Shown here: positions 1 through 9,106 of the stretch, one piece after another
Numbering within the stretch: the first letter of the stretch is position 1
How the letters are laid out: the number at the start of each line of letters is the position of its first letter
Source of the DNA: Sulfidibacter corallicola
GTDB lineage: Bacteria > Acidobacteriota > Holophagae > Acanthopleuribacterales > Acanthopleuribacteraceae
Assembly (NCBI RefSeq): GCF_017498545.1
Contig: NZ_CP071793.1
Span: forward strand, 4,489,001-4,553,000
Reading direction: 5' to 3'
Length of the DNA: 64,000 nt
Translations under genes and position numbers: made by a program
Notes under the pieces: model-generated
Database searches by the model: none
What the model was told of the DNA's origin: nothing
The model's input: only the letters and a program-made list of their open reading frames with translations

Positions 1-1
1 C

Positions 2-3000
2 GGCCTGAGCACGGCGGCATGCCTGGAATGGGAATTAAAGGAGCACATGAGCGGCATCCTGAAAACCCAACGCGAGATGCTGGAATCGGACATGGAGTTT
101 ACCGAGTTCGGTTTCGACTCCATCCGGCTGTCAGAACTGGGCCTCGCGCTGACGAACCATTTCCAGGTGGAAATCAACCCTTCCATATTTTTCGGGTACC
201 CCACGTTGGAAAAACTGGTTCCCCACCTGCTGGATGTGCACGGCGACGCGCTGCGGGCTTTTTTTAGAGAGAACCCAAGCAACCGCCCCGCGAACCCCAA
301 TCCCAAAAGCATCGCCGTTCGCAAACCCAACAGGAGACGCGTGGTTCCGGCCGGCGCACCGGCCCAAGCAGAACCCATCGCCGTGATCGGCATGAGCGGC
401 CGTTTTCCCCAATCCCGAAACGTGGACGACATGTGGCACATCTTGGCCTCGGGCCACAACGCGGTCACGGAAATCCCCTCGGAACGATTTGATTGGCGCC
501 GCTATTTCGATCCGGCGGGCTCCCCGGGAAAAACCAACTGCAAGTGGATGGGCAGTCTGCCGGACGTGAAGGCATTCGATTCCCTGTTTTTTGAAATATC
601 CCCCAAGGAAGCCGAAACCATGGACCCCAGACAGCGATTGTTGCTGCAGGAGGCCTGGAACGCGTTGGAAGATGCCGGTTACGGCCAAGACCGATTGAAC
701 ACCGATCAGGTCGGCATGTTCGTCGGAGTGGAACAGGACGATTACCAAGCCTTGAGAGGCGCGCAGGGCGGGGTGACATCCAGTCACAACGGGGTGTTGG
801 CGGCGCGTCTGGCGTATTTCATGAACCTGACGGGCCCCAACATGGCCATCAACACGGCTTGCTCCTCCGGCTTGGTCGCCGCCCATCAAGCTTGGCTCAG
901 TCTGCGCAATCACGAATGCGACCTGGCTTTGGCCGCGGGGGTCAATCTAGTGCTCACGCCAGGCATGTTCGTGGCCATGAGCCAATCCGGGATGCTGTCA
1001 CCGGATGGCAAGTGCTTCGCCTTCGACCAACGCGCCAACGGCATGGTTCCCGGTGAAGCCGTGGCGGTGCTGGTCTTCAAACGCCTCTCCCAAGCCGAGC
1101 GCGACGGCGATCCGATCTATGCGGTCATCGAGGGCAGCGGCGTCAATTACGACGGCAAGACCAACGGCATCACCGCGCCCAGCGGCGTGTCCCAGGTGCG
1201 GCTCCTGAAGGAAGTTTACGCGCGCCATAAAATCGATCCCGGTGCGATCGACTACATCGTCACCCACGGTACCGGCACTAAATTGGGCGATCCCATTGAA
1301 ATCAACGCATTGGCCGAGGTCTTTAAAGACTGCCGAAAACAATCGTGCGCCCTGACCTCCACCAAAACCAATTTCGGTCACACCTTCGCCGCCTCGGGTC
1401 TGGTGAGTTTGATCGGTTTGGTTCAGGCCCTGCGGCACGAAACCATTCCCGCCAGTCTGCACTGCGAACGGGAAAACGATTACATCCCGTGGCAGGACAG
1501 CCCCTTTTACGTCAACAAAACCAACCAACCCTGGTTGGCGCAGGAGGAACGATTCAGACGGGGCGCCGTCAGCGCCTTCGGCATCAGCGGCACCAACGCG
1601 CACATGGTCGTCCGCGAATACAAAGACGATCGCCACACCGCTGGCCACCAGGCACCGTTCTATTTGCTCGCACTGTCCGCACAAAGCGAACAGTCGCTGC
1701 AAGGCAAGACCAAAGACATGATCGCCCTGTTGCAAACCTCGCCGCCCGACCTGGCAGAGATCAGCCACACGCTGCTGACGGGCCGCCACCACTTCCTGCA
1801 CCGCTGCGCCGTCGTCGCCCGCGACGCCGCATCCGCGTGTTACCTCTTGCAACGCATCGGCAGCGGGGAAAAACGGTCCGATCTGTTTCATGGCAAGGTC
1901 CCGCGTGGATTTGCGGGTCAAAAGGTGCTGAGCCTGTTTGGTCGGGAACTGCTGGAACGCAGCCGGTCCCAGCTCGCCGAACCCGATCGTTACCAGGAAT
2001 CTCTATTTGCCCTTGCGGACCTTTATTGTCAGGGCTACGACCTTTCCTGGTCGCTGCTTTTCGGCGAGGATCCGCCGCGTCGGGTTCGATTACCGGGTTA
2101 TCCCTTCGTGCGGGAACAGCATTGGGTTTCCGCAAAGCAACCCGCGATGTCCCCTTCACAACCCTGGCTTCATCCACTGTTACATCGCAATACTTCCGAT
2201 TTCTCGAAACAGCGTTTCTGCACGACGCTCACGGGCCGTGAATCGTTCCTGACCGACCACGTGGTTCAGGGTCGAAAGGTCCTGCCCGGCGTCATTTCTC
2301 TGGAAATGGCGCGCGCCGCCTTGGCCTGCTCCTATGGCGTTCCGCTGGAACAAACCGAGATCCAGTTGAAGAACGTGGTGTGGCGGGAACCGCTGGAAGT
2401 AGACGAACCGCGCGATGTGCATATCGCACTGACCCTGGAAGCCGACCCTTGGGTTCGCTTCGAGATCTACACCTCGACAGCCGAACAGCCCATCGTACAC
2501 GCCCAAGGTTTGGCCAGAATGGGTGGCGGCCAAGCGATTCCCCGCTTGGACCTGACTGTCCTCAAGCAGGAGACGAGCCGCAACCCCTTGGATCGCGACA
2601 CGTTCTACCAGACCTACCGAGCCATGGGCATCGACTACGGCGCCGCCCATCAAGGCGTTGAAACCCTCTACCGGGGAACCGGCCAAGTGCTTGCCAGACT
2701 CGTGCTGCCGTCCACGGTCGCTCAAGATGCGTACGTGCTTCATCCCAGCATCATGGACGCCGCCTTTCAGACACCGATCGGTTTGTTTGCGAACGACGAC
2801 ACTCAGGCAGCGGCCTGGCTTCCCTTCGCCCTGGAACAGCTCGACATTCGGGGTCCGGTTTCTCGCGACGTTTGGGCCCTGGTGCGCGAGGACACGGCAG
2901 CGTCTGGCGAGGGAATGAAAAAACTCCATATCGACCTTTGCGACGACGACGGCGCGGTCCTGGTCCGAATGGAAGGATTTAGTTCCCGAATCGTGCGGCC

Positions 3001-6000
3001 GGCCTTCAAAGAGACCAGAACCACCTTCACGGGGCGTGAATATTTCTTGAGAGATCATCACGGGATTTTGCCAGGTGTGGTCTACCTGGAGATGGCGCGC
3101 GCGGCAGCGTCCGCCTCCGGTCAGGCGAACGTCGGTCTGCGAAACGTGGTTTGGCGCGAGCCGATCAGGGTGACCGACCAACCCCGAGAGGCTGTCGTTC
3201 GCGTATCCACCGAAGAATCGAGCTGCACCGTCACGACCGGTGCCACCGTGCATTTTCAAGCCAAGCTCGACCTGGATCCCGAGAAGGACACGCCGGGTTG
3301 TATGGCCATTCGAGATATCCAAGAGCGGTGCGCCTCCGTCAAAACCAAAAACGAAATCGAGCAACTGCTCAAAGGCACCCATGGTCCCGCTATTCAATGC
3401 ATCGAAACCCTGTATCACCATGGAAACGAGGCCTTGGCGCGCCTCGAACAACCCGACGATTTGGATGCTGGCCCCTACGAACTGAACCCCTGTTTGATGA
3501 ACGGGGCCGTGCTCGCAAGTGTCGTCCTGGCTTTGATTCAAGAACCGGACGCGGGCCTGCCTATGCCCTTCGGGCTGGACGAACTGCGCATTCACGGAAC
3601 CTGTCCCCAACAGGGTTACGCGTTCGTGCAGACCAGGCCGTCGACCGGAGAGATCAAAAAATTCGATATCGACCTGACCGATCTGGAAGGAAATCCGGTC
3701 GTTTCCCTGATCGGTTTCGCACTGAAAGTGGCCAAACCGGCCGCGAACAAGCTCTTCGCCACCCAGGTCTGGCAAGCCGAGACCTTACCTGAAATCATCA
3801 GGCCCGCCAAAACGATCGAACCCATCTTCGTGTTGGTCGAGCCAGCGACCTGGCTGGAGCGAGCTTTGCGGGATGAATGGCCTTCTGCCAGGATCGAGAC
3901 ACTCGAGGCTACGGGCGAAAACCGGGCACAAACCATTCAAACCCAGTTCATTCAAGTTTTCCAACTGCTCCAGTCCTGTGCCGCGTCATCCGAGGCGACC
4001 GGCCCCCTGTGTATTCTGGCTCCCGATGAGAATCCGGCCCACGCCGTCTTTTCAGGTTTATTGAAAACGGCACGTTCCGAACAACTCAAGACGACCTGCA
4101 AAATGATCGTCCACCCTTGGGAAAGCGGAGCGGCGCGAACCCTACTCGATCGGCTGAAGGCTGACATGGCGAGCGAAGATCTGGAAATCCGCTATACCGA
4201 GGCCGCGGTCCGCGAGGTCAAGCGCGTGCAGGAAATCGACCTACCTATCCAGGGTGCTCCCCAGTTCAAGCAAGGCGGGGTGATTTGGATCACGGGCGGT
4301 TTGGGCGGCCTGGGGAAGATCTTCTCCCGGCATTACGGTACCCACTGCAAGGTGGTGGTCAGCGGTCGTTCCGCCTTGACCGGCCCCGTGCGCGAAGCCT
4401 TCGACGACCTCCGCGACGAGGGCGTCGATTTGGTTTATGTGCAAGGCGATGTCGGCGATCCAAGCCAGGTTGCTGCCATGGTCGACACCATTCGAAAGGA
4501 GCACGGTCCCTTGAGCGGCATCATCCACGCCGCGGGTGTGCTCCGCGACGGCTACATCTCCAAAACAACGTCCGAGGACATCATCACCGTGTTGCGGCCC
4601 AAGATCGCGGGCGTGCTGGCGCTCGACGAAGCCACCCGTGATCTGGACCTCGACTTTTTGATATGGTGCTCTTCGCTATCCGGCGTGATCGGTAACCCAG
4701 GCCAGGCGGCTTACGCCGGGGCCAACGCCTTCCTCGACGCCTTCGCCCATCAACGCAATCAATGGGTGAGCCAGGGATTGCGGCGCGGCAAAACGCTTTC
4801 GATCGGCTGGCCGCTCTGGAAAGACGGCGGTATGCGCATGGACCAGGCCGCCGAGCACATGATGGAACGGGCCACCGGCATGACCGCGATGGATACCGCC
4901 AACGGCCTCGAAACCCTGAACCGCGCACTCCAAGGTGCCTACGCGCATGTTTTGGTCGCCCAAGGATCTCTGGCAAACATTCGATCCTGGTTTCAACCCC
5001 GACAACACCCGGACCCGCAACCCGAAACGTCGGCGCCAAAGGCCTCGAACCAGACGGAGCCCCTCCTTCGCGAGCTGATCGACCAAGTGGCCGAACTCCA
5101 AAGAATCAGCCCGAAGAAGATCGAACCGGATGCGGAATGGTCGGTGTACGGGTTCGACTCCATCGGTTTGACGGAACTCGCCAACAGTTTGAACCAGACC
5201 TACGGGCTGGACCTGATGCCGACGGTGTTTTACGAGTACGCCACCATATCGGCCTTGGCACAATATTTAGTGAACACCTGGCCCGACGCGGTCCTGAAAC
5301 GGCGGGAAACACCTGCAAACCAAGCACCTATACCCAGTCAACCCATGGACCTATCGGCACCGCTCGGGCGCTTCACCCGCAAGGAACCCCGCCGCAACGA
5401 CAGCGAACCGATCGCCATCATCGGGCTACACGGTCGGTTTCCCGGCGCTTCCGACCTAGAGGCGTTTTGGGAACATTTGGCGTCCTGCGACGACCTCATC
5501 ACCACGATCCCGTCCGATCGCTGGGACTGGCGCGCCTATTACGGCGATCCGCTCGAGGAACCCGGCAAGACCAAGGTGAATTCCGGCGGGTTCATCGCGG
5601 ACGTGGCCTGCTTCGATCCCTTGTTCTTCGGCATCTCGCCCAGGGAAGCGGAAACCATGGACCCGCAGTTCCGCCTGTTCCTGGAGACCGTCTGGGCCAC
5701 CATCGAGGATGCGGGTTATCCCGCCGCCGATCTGGCCGGCAGCAAAACCGGCGTATTCGTGGGCGCATCCTCCACCGATTACAAGGAGCTGTGGCAAGAG
5801 GCCACGGGCGGTGCCGAGGGAAGCACGCCAGCGATCTATCACTTCATCATCGCCAACCGCATCTCCTACCTATTGGATCTTCGCGGCCCTAGCGAAGCCA
5901 TCGACACCGCCTGTTCCAGCTCCTTGATCGCCATTCACCGAGCCGTGGAAAGCATCCGTCAGGGCAATTGCGACATGGCGCTGGCGGGCGGCGTCAACGT

Positions 6001-9000
6001 GATCATCAGCCCCAACCTGACGCTGGTCTCCAGCATGTCCGGCATGTTGAGCGAAGACGGTCGGTGCCGAACCTTCGACAAGCGCGCCAACGGCTACGGC
6101 CGAGGCGAGGGTGTCGGGGCCATTCTTCTGAAACCCCTGGACAAAGCGGTTGCCGACGGTGATCGGATCTATGGCCTCATCCGGGGGTCGGCGGAAAACC
6201 ACGGCGGCCGCGCAACCTCGCCCACCGCGCCCAATCCCGCCTCACAGCAGGATTTACTGGTCTCTGCCTACAGCGGTTCGGGCATCGATCCGCGTACCGT
6301 GGGTTACATCGAAGCCCACGGTACCGGCACCAAATTGGGCGATCCCATCGAGATCAACGGTCTCAAGGGCGCCTTCCAACAACTTTATGAGAAACACGGA
6401 TACCCGGCCCCCGAAGCGCCGCATTGTGCCGTGGGCAGCCTGAAAAGCAATATCGGCCACCTCGAAGCCGCCGCCGGCATCGCAGGTGTGATCAAGGTTC
6501 TCATGATGCTCAAGCATCGGAAGATTCCGGGCAACGTGCATCTCAAAGACCAAAACCCCTATCTGAATCTGGAGGCAAGTCCCTTTTATCTTTCGCGGGA
6601 AACCCACGACTGGCCAACCCTTTCAGACGCCCGGCAAAACCCGGCTCCCAGGAGGGCCGGTGTCAGCAGCTTCGGGATCGGCGGCTCCAACGCCCATTTG
6701 GTACTCGAAGAATTCGACGCGCCGAGCGAATCCCTGCCGCAGGATACAGAAGGTCCGGTCGCCATCCTTTTTTCCGCCAAAAACGAGGACCGGCTCAAAG
6801 CGATGGCCGCAAACCTGTTGACGCACCTGGCGGCCCACGAGCCAGCGCTGCACGACGTGGCCTACACCCTCCAAGTCGGCCGCGAGGCGATGAAAACGCG
6901 CCTGGCATTCACCGCCGCTTCGCTCGCGGAAGGGGTGGAAAAGCTTGGCCGTTTCCTCGAAGGCGGACCCGCCTCGGATCTGTTCTACGGGCAATTGGAA
7001 CGGGATCCCGCGACGCAAATCGACGAGGCTGCTTTGATTGCCAACCAAGATCTCACCAGGCTCTTGGAACATTGGGTCAAGGGTGCCCGAATCGATTGGC
7101 ACCAACTCTACGGGGAACGGAAACCGCGCCGAATCGAGCTTCCCACCTACCCCTTCGCCAAGCAACGCTACTGGGCACCGGAACCCGAAACCAAACCGAA
7201 GGCGGCCGAACCGAAGGCGGCCGAACCGCAAGCGCCAAAACCGAAAGTGCCCGAACCACAAGCGCCACCCGCACAGTGGCTGTTCATGAAGGAGGATTGG
7301 CGTTCGCAACCGATTCCCGACGATCTGGACTGGGTCGATCGCCTGACCCGCTACGAAGACAAATCGATTCTGGTGGTGTACACCGATCCGCAGGACCAAG
7401 CCGCGCTATGCGCTCTGCTGGAACGTCTGACGGAAGTGGCCAATCTGACTAAACCCCTGCGAATTCAAAGCTTGTCGACAGACGACTTAGATCCCGAGAA
7501 TCTGAAACAGGCCCCGGATGTCGTCTTGTTTTTAGGGCCGAACCTCAAAACACCCAACGCCGAACGCGACGATATCTCCGCGGTGTTCCACCTGAGCCAA
7601 CTCCTCATGAAACAGGTTTGGGGTGAATCCATCCGGATTTTCTATCTCTACCAAACCAGCCCCGAAGAACCCCGTCTGGACTGCCAAGCCCTTTCCGGAT
7701 TTGTGAAATCGGCCATGATGGAAAACGAGCTGCACACCTGGAAACTGATCGAACATCGCGTCGAAGACACGGCGACCAGTCACCAACTGCTTTTAAAAGA
7801 ATGGCTTTACGACGAGCCCACGCCCATGGTGCCGCAGATCGACATGGAAATCCGCCACTGCGGATCGCGCCGCTTGGTCAAAGGCCTGACGGAAACGGCC
7901 CTGGCGGAAGCAGGCCAACCCGTGTTCCGGACGCGAGGCACTTACCTGCTGGCCGGCGGCATGGGCTACATCGGCGAACTCTTGACGCGCAAACTGGCGC
8001 AACGCTACCAGGCTACGCTCGTGATTCTCTCCCGCCGACCCCCGAACGAGGCCACAAGGGCCAAGTGCCGCGACTTGGAGGCCTTGGGCGCCAGGGTCTA
8101 TTACCATGCGGTCGATATCGCGGATCGGGCAGCGCTGGCCGAGACCTACGCGGACATCAGCCAAGCGGTCGGCGCAATTCACGGCGTCGTCAACCTCACC
8201 CGCGCCCACGAAGACTGTATGATCGCCACCAAACCATGGGCCTCCTTTCAGCGCGTGATCCGCTCCAAGGTGCAGGGTTCGCAAAACCTGGATGAGCTGA
8301 CCCGCACGGAGCCCCTGGATTTCTTCATCATGTTTTCCTCGCTGGGGGCCTACGGCGTGCGCGGCTCCTCGGACTACGCCTATGCGACGGCCTTTCAAAA
8401 CGCCTTTGCCCATCACCGCGATCAATGGCGCCGACGAGGCCGACGCTCCGGCGTCACGGTCGCCCAATCCTGGGGCGCCTGGGTGGAAGATCGACTGTTC
8501 CCCGAAACGCGCAAAAAGATCCAATCCCAAGGCTTTCGGCTGATCGACATGGACATCGGCTTTCCCGTGATCGAATCGAGCCTCGCCGACCCGCACGCCG
8601 TGATCGCCCTCATGGCCGTCGACGATTTCGAGAAGGTAAGCCGGTTCATGGGGCTCGACACCCAACCCACCGATTCCCTGGAAACCCGAATTACCGCGTG
8701 GGAACGGCGCGGCGAACCGCTGTCTTTCGAGGAACTCACTCAGTTCCTGGATGTGGATGAGATCGACGGGCTGGATCCCTCGTTGGTCCACCGAATCTAC
8801 ACCCTGTTAAACGGTCCCGAAATCGCCAAGCCGGCCCCACCACCCGAGCCGAAACCCGTCGCACCGACCGACGATCTCGCGGACATCATTCTCAACACAC
8901 TTTGCGATGTCCTCAAACTGGAAGAAGCCGACGAACACGAGTCCTTTCAGAACTACGGGCTGGATTCCATCTCGGCCACGGTCATGGCCACGCGCTTAGA

Positions 9001-9097
9001 GAAGCGACTGAATCGAGAGATCTCCTCGCAATGGTTGCTCGATTATCCGACTGTCCGCGAACTCTCTGCCTATCTATTGAATGATGAAGAGGATTAA
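2..9097 (+). CDS. trans-AT type I polyketide synthase, 5'-partial: ACP-KS-DH-DH*-KR-ACP-KS-KR-ACP
   Basis: Builds and processes a polyketide chain on ACP-bound phosphopantetheine in the cytoplasm. The frame is open from base 2, and the residues before the ATG at 47 already form helix 1 of an ACP, so the gene starts upstream and that ATG is internal despite its good ribosome site. Domains by base: ACP (Ser codon 119); KS1 371-1620 with Cys codon 860 and His codons 1265 and 1379; DH 2166-3000 with an intact HxxxGxxxxP (His 2258) and Asp 2756; a second DH-like domain 3018-3740 with a shortened motif and Asn 3500 in place of Asp; KR about 4270-4800; ACP (Ser 5159); KS2 5405-6710 with Cys 5912, His 6317 and His 6458; KR about 7935-8430; ACP (Ser 8966). 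There is no AT domain, and LPxYPF linkers follow the KSs, which marks a trans-AT system. Both complete KR domains keep the nucleotide-binding glycine motif; the second has Thr where the tetrad Asn is expected. Confidence 0.95.
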   Translation, partial: GLSTAACLEWELKEHMSGILKTQREMLESDMEFTEFGFDSIRLSELGLALTNHFQVEINPSIFFGYPTLEKLVPHLLDVHGDALRAFFRENPSNRPANPNPKSIAVRKPNRRRVVPAGAPAQAEPIAVIGMSGRFPQSRNVDDMWHILASGHNAVTEIPSERFDWRRYFDPAGSPGKTNCKWMGSLPDVKAFDSLFFEISPKEAETMDPRQRLLLQEAWNALEDAGYGQDRLNTDQVGMFVGVEQDDYQALRGAQGGVTSSHNGVLAARLAYFMNLTGPNMAINTACSSGLVAAHQAWLSLRNHECDLALAAGVNLVLTPGMFVAMSQSGMLSPDGKCFAFDQRANGMVPGEAVAVLVFKRLSQAERDGDPIYAVIEGSGVNYDGKTNGITAPSGVSQVRLLKEVYARHKIDPGAIDYIVTHGTGTKLGDPIEINALAEVFKDCRKQSCALTSTKTNFGHTFAASGLVSLIGLVQALRHETIPASLHCERENDYIPWQDSPFYVNKTNQPWLAQEERFRRGAVSAFGISGTNAHMVVREYKDDRHTAGHQAPFYLLALSAQSEQSLQGKTKDMIALLQTSPPDLAEISHTLLTGRHHFLHRCAVVARDAASACYLLQRIGSGEKRSDLFHGKVPRGFAGQKVLSLFGRELLERSRSQLAEPDRYQESLFALADLYCQGYDLSWSLLFGEDPPRRVRLPGYPFVREQHWVSAKQPAMSPSQPWLHPLLHRNTSDFSKQRFCTTLTGRESFLTDHVVQGRKVLPGVISLEMARAALACSYGVPLEQTEIQLKNVVWREPLEVDEPRDVHIALTLEADPWVRFEIYTSTAEQPIVHAQGLARMGGGQAIPRLDLTVLKQETSRNPLDRDTFYQTYRAMGIDYGAAHQGVETLYRGTGQVLARLVLPSTVAQDAYVLHPSIMDAAFQTPIGLFANDDTQAAAWLPFALEQLDIRGPVSRDVWALVREDTAASGEGMKKLHIDLCDDDGAVLVRMEGFSSRIVRPAFKETRTTFTGREYFLRDHHGILPGVVYLEMARAAASASGQANVGLRNVVWREPIRVTDQPREAVVRVSTEESSCTVTTGATVHFQAKLDLDPEKDTPGCMAIRDIQERCASVKTKNEIEQLLKGTHGPAIQCIETLYHHGNEALARLEQPDDLDAGPYELNPCLMNGAVLASVVLALIQEPDAGLPMPFGLDELRIHGTCPQQGYAFVQTRPSTGEIKKFDIDLTDLEGNPVVSLIGFALKVAKPAANKLFATQVWQAETLPEIIRPAKTIEPIFVLVEPATWLERALRDEWPSARIETLEATGENRAQTIQTQFIQVFQLLQSCAASSEATGPLCILAPDENPAHAVFSGLLKTARSEQLKTTCKMIVHPWESGAARTLLDRLKADMASEDLEIRYTEAAVREVKRVQEIDLPIQGAPQFKQGGVIWITGGLGGLGKIFSRHYGTHCKVVVSGRSALTGPVREAFDDLRDEGVDLVYVQGDVGDPSQVAAMVDTIRKEHGPLSGIIHAAGVLRDGYISKTTSEDIITVLRPKIAGVLALDEATRDLDLDFLIWCSSLSGVIGNPGQAAYAGANAFLDAFAHQRNQWVSQGLRRGKTLSIGWPLWKDGGMRMDQAAEHMMERATGMTAMDTANGLETLNRALQGAYAHVLVAQGSLANIRSWFQPRQHPDPQPETSAPKASNQTEPLLRELIDQVAELQRISPKKIEPDAEWSVYGFDSIGLTELANSLNQTYGLDLMPTVFYEYATISALAQYLVNTWPDAVLKRRETPANQAPIPSQPMDLSAPLGRFTRKEPRRNDSEPIAIIGLHGRFPGASDLEAFWEHLASCDDLITTIPSDRWDWRAYYGDPLEEPGKTKVNSGGFIADVACFDPLFFGISPREAETMDPQFRLFLETVWATIEDAGYPAADLAGSKTGVFVGASSTDYKELWQEATGGAEGSTPAIYHFIIANRISYLLDLRGPSEAIDTACSSSLIAIHRAVESIRQGNCDMALAGGVNVIISPNLTLVSSMSGMLSEDGRCRTFDKRANGYGRGEGVGAILLKPLDKAVADGDRIYGLIRGSAENHGGRATSPTAPNPASQQDLLVSAYSGSGIDPRTVGYIEAHGTGTKLGDPIEINGLKGAFQQLYEKHGYPAPEAPHCAVGSLKSNIGHLEAAAGIAGVIKVLMMLKHRKIPGNVHLKDQNPYLNLEASPFYLSRETHDWPTLSDARQNPAPRRAGVSSFGIGGSNAHLVLEEFDAPSESLPQDTEGPVAILFSAKNEDRLKAMAANLLTHLAAHEPALHDVAYTLQVGREAMKTRLAFTAASLAEGVEKLGRFLEGGPASDLFYGQLERDPATQIDEAALIANQDLTRLLEHWVKGARIDWHQLYGERKPRRIELPTYPFAKQRYWAPEPETKPKAAEPKAAEPQAPKPKVPEPQAPPAQWLFMKEDWRSQPIPDDLDWVDRLTRYEDKSILVVYTDPQDQAALCALLERLTEVANLTKPLRIQSLSTDDLDPENLKQAPDVVLFLGPNLKTPNAERDDISAVFHLSQLLMKQVWGESIRIFYLYQTSPEEPRLDCQALSGFVKSAMMENELHTWKLIEHRVEDTATSHQLLLKEWLYDEPTPMVPQIDMEIRHCGSRRLVKGLTETALAEAGQPVFRTRGTYLLAGGMGYIGELLTRKLAQRYQATLVILSRRPPNEATRAKCRDLEALGARVYYHAVDIADRAALAETYADISQAVGAIHGVVNLTRAHEDCMIATKPWASFQRVIRSKVQGSQNLDELTRTEPLDFFIMFSSLGAYGVRGSSDYAYATAFQNAFAHHRDQWRRRGRRSGVTVAQSWGAWVEDRLFPETRKKIQSQGFRLIDMDIGFPVIESSLADPHAVIALMAVDDFEKVSRFMGLDTQPTDSLETRITAWERRGEPLSFEELTQFLDVDEIDGLDPSLVHRIYTLLNGPEIAKPAPPPEPKPVAPTDDLADIILNTLCDVLKLEEADEHESFQNYGLDSISATVMATRLEKRLNREISSQWLLDYPTVRELSAYLLNDEED

Positions 9098-9106
9098 GGA
9101 TCGCCG

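Noticed and set aside
2180..3775. Long open frame of 531 codons on the minus strand inside the first synthase.
   Set aside because: It lies opposite intact DH domains with clear motifs; GC-rich coding sequence leaves the antisense frame open. No family likeness.
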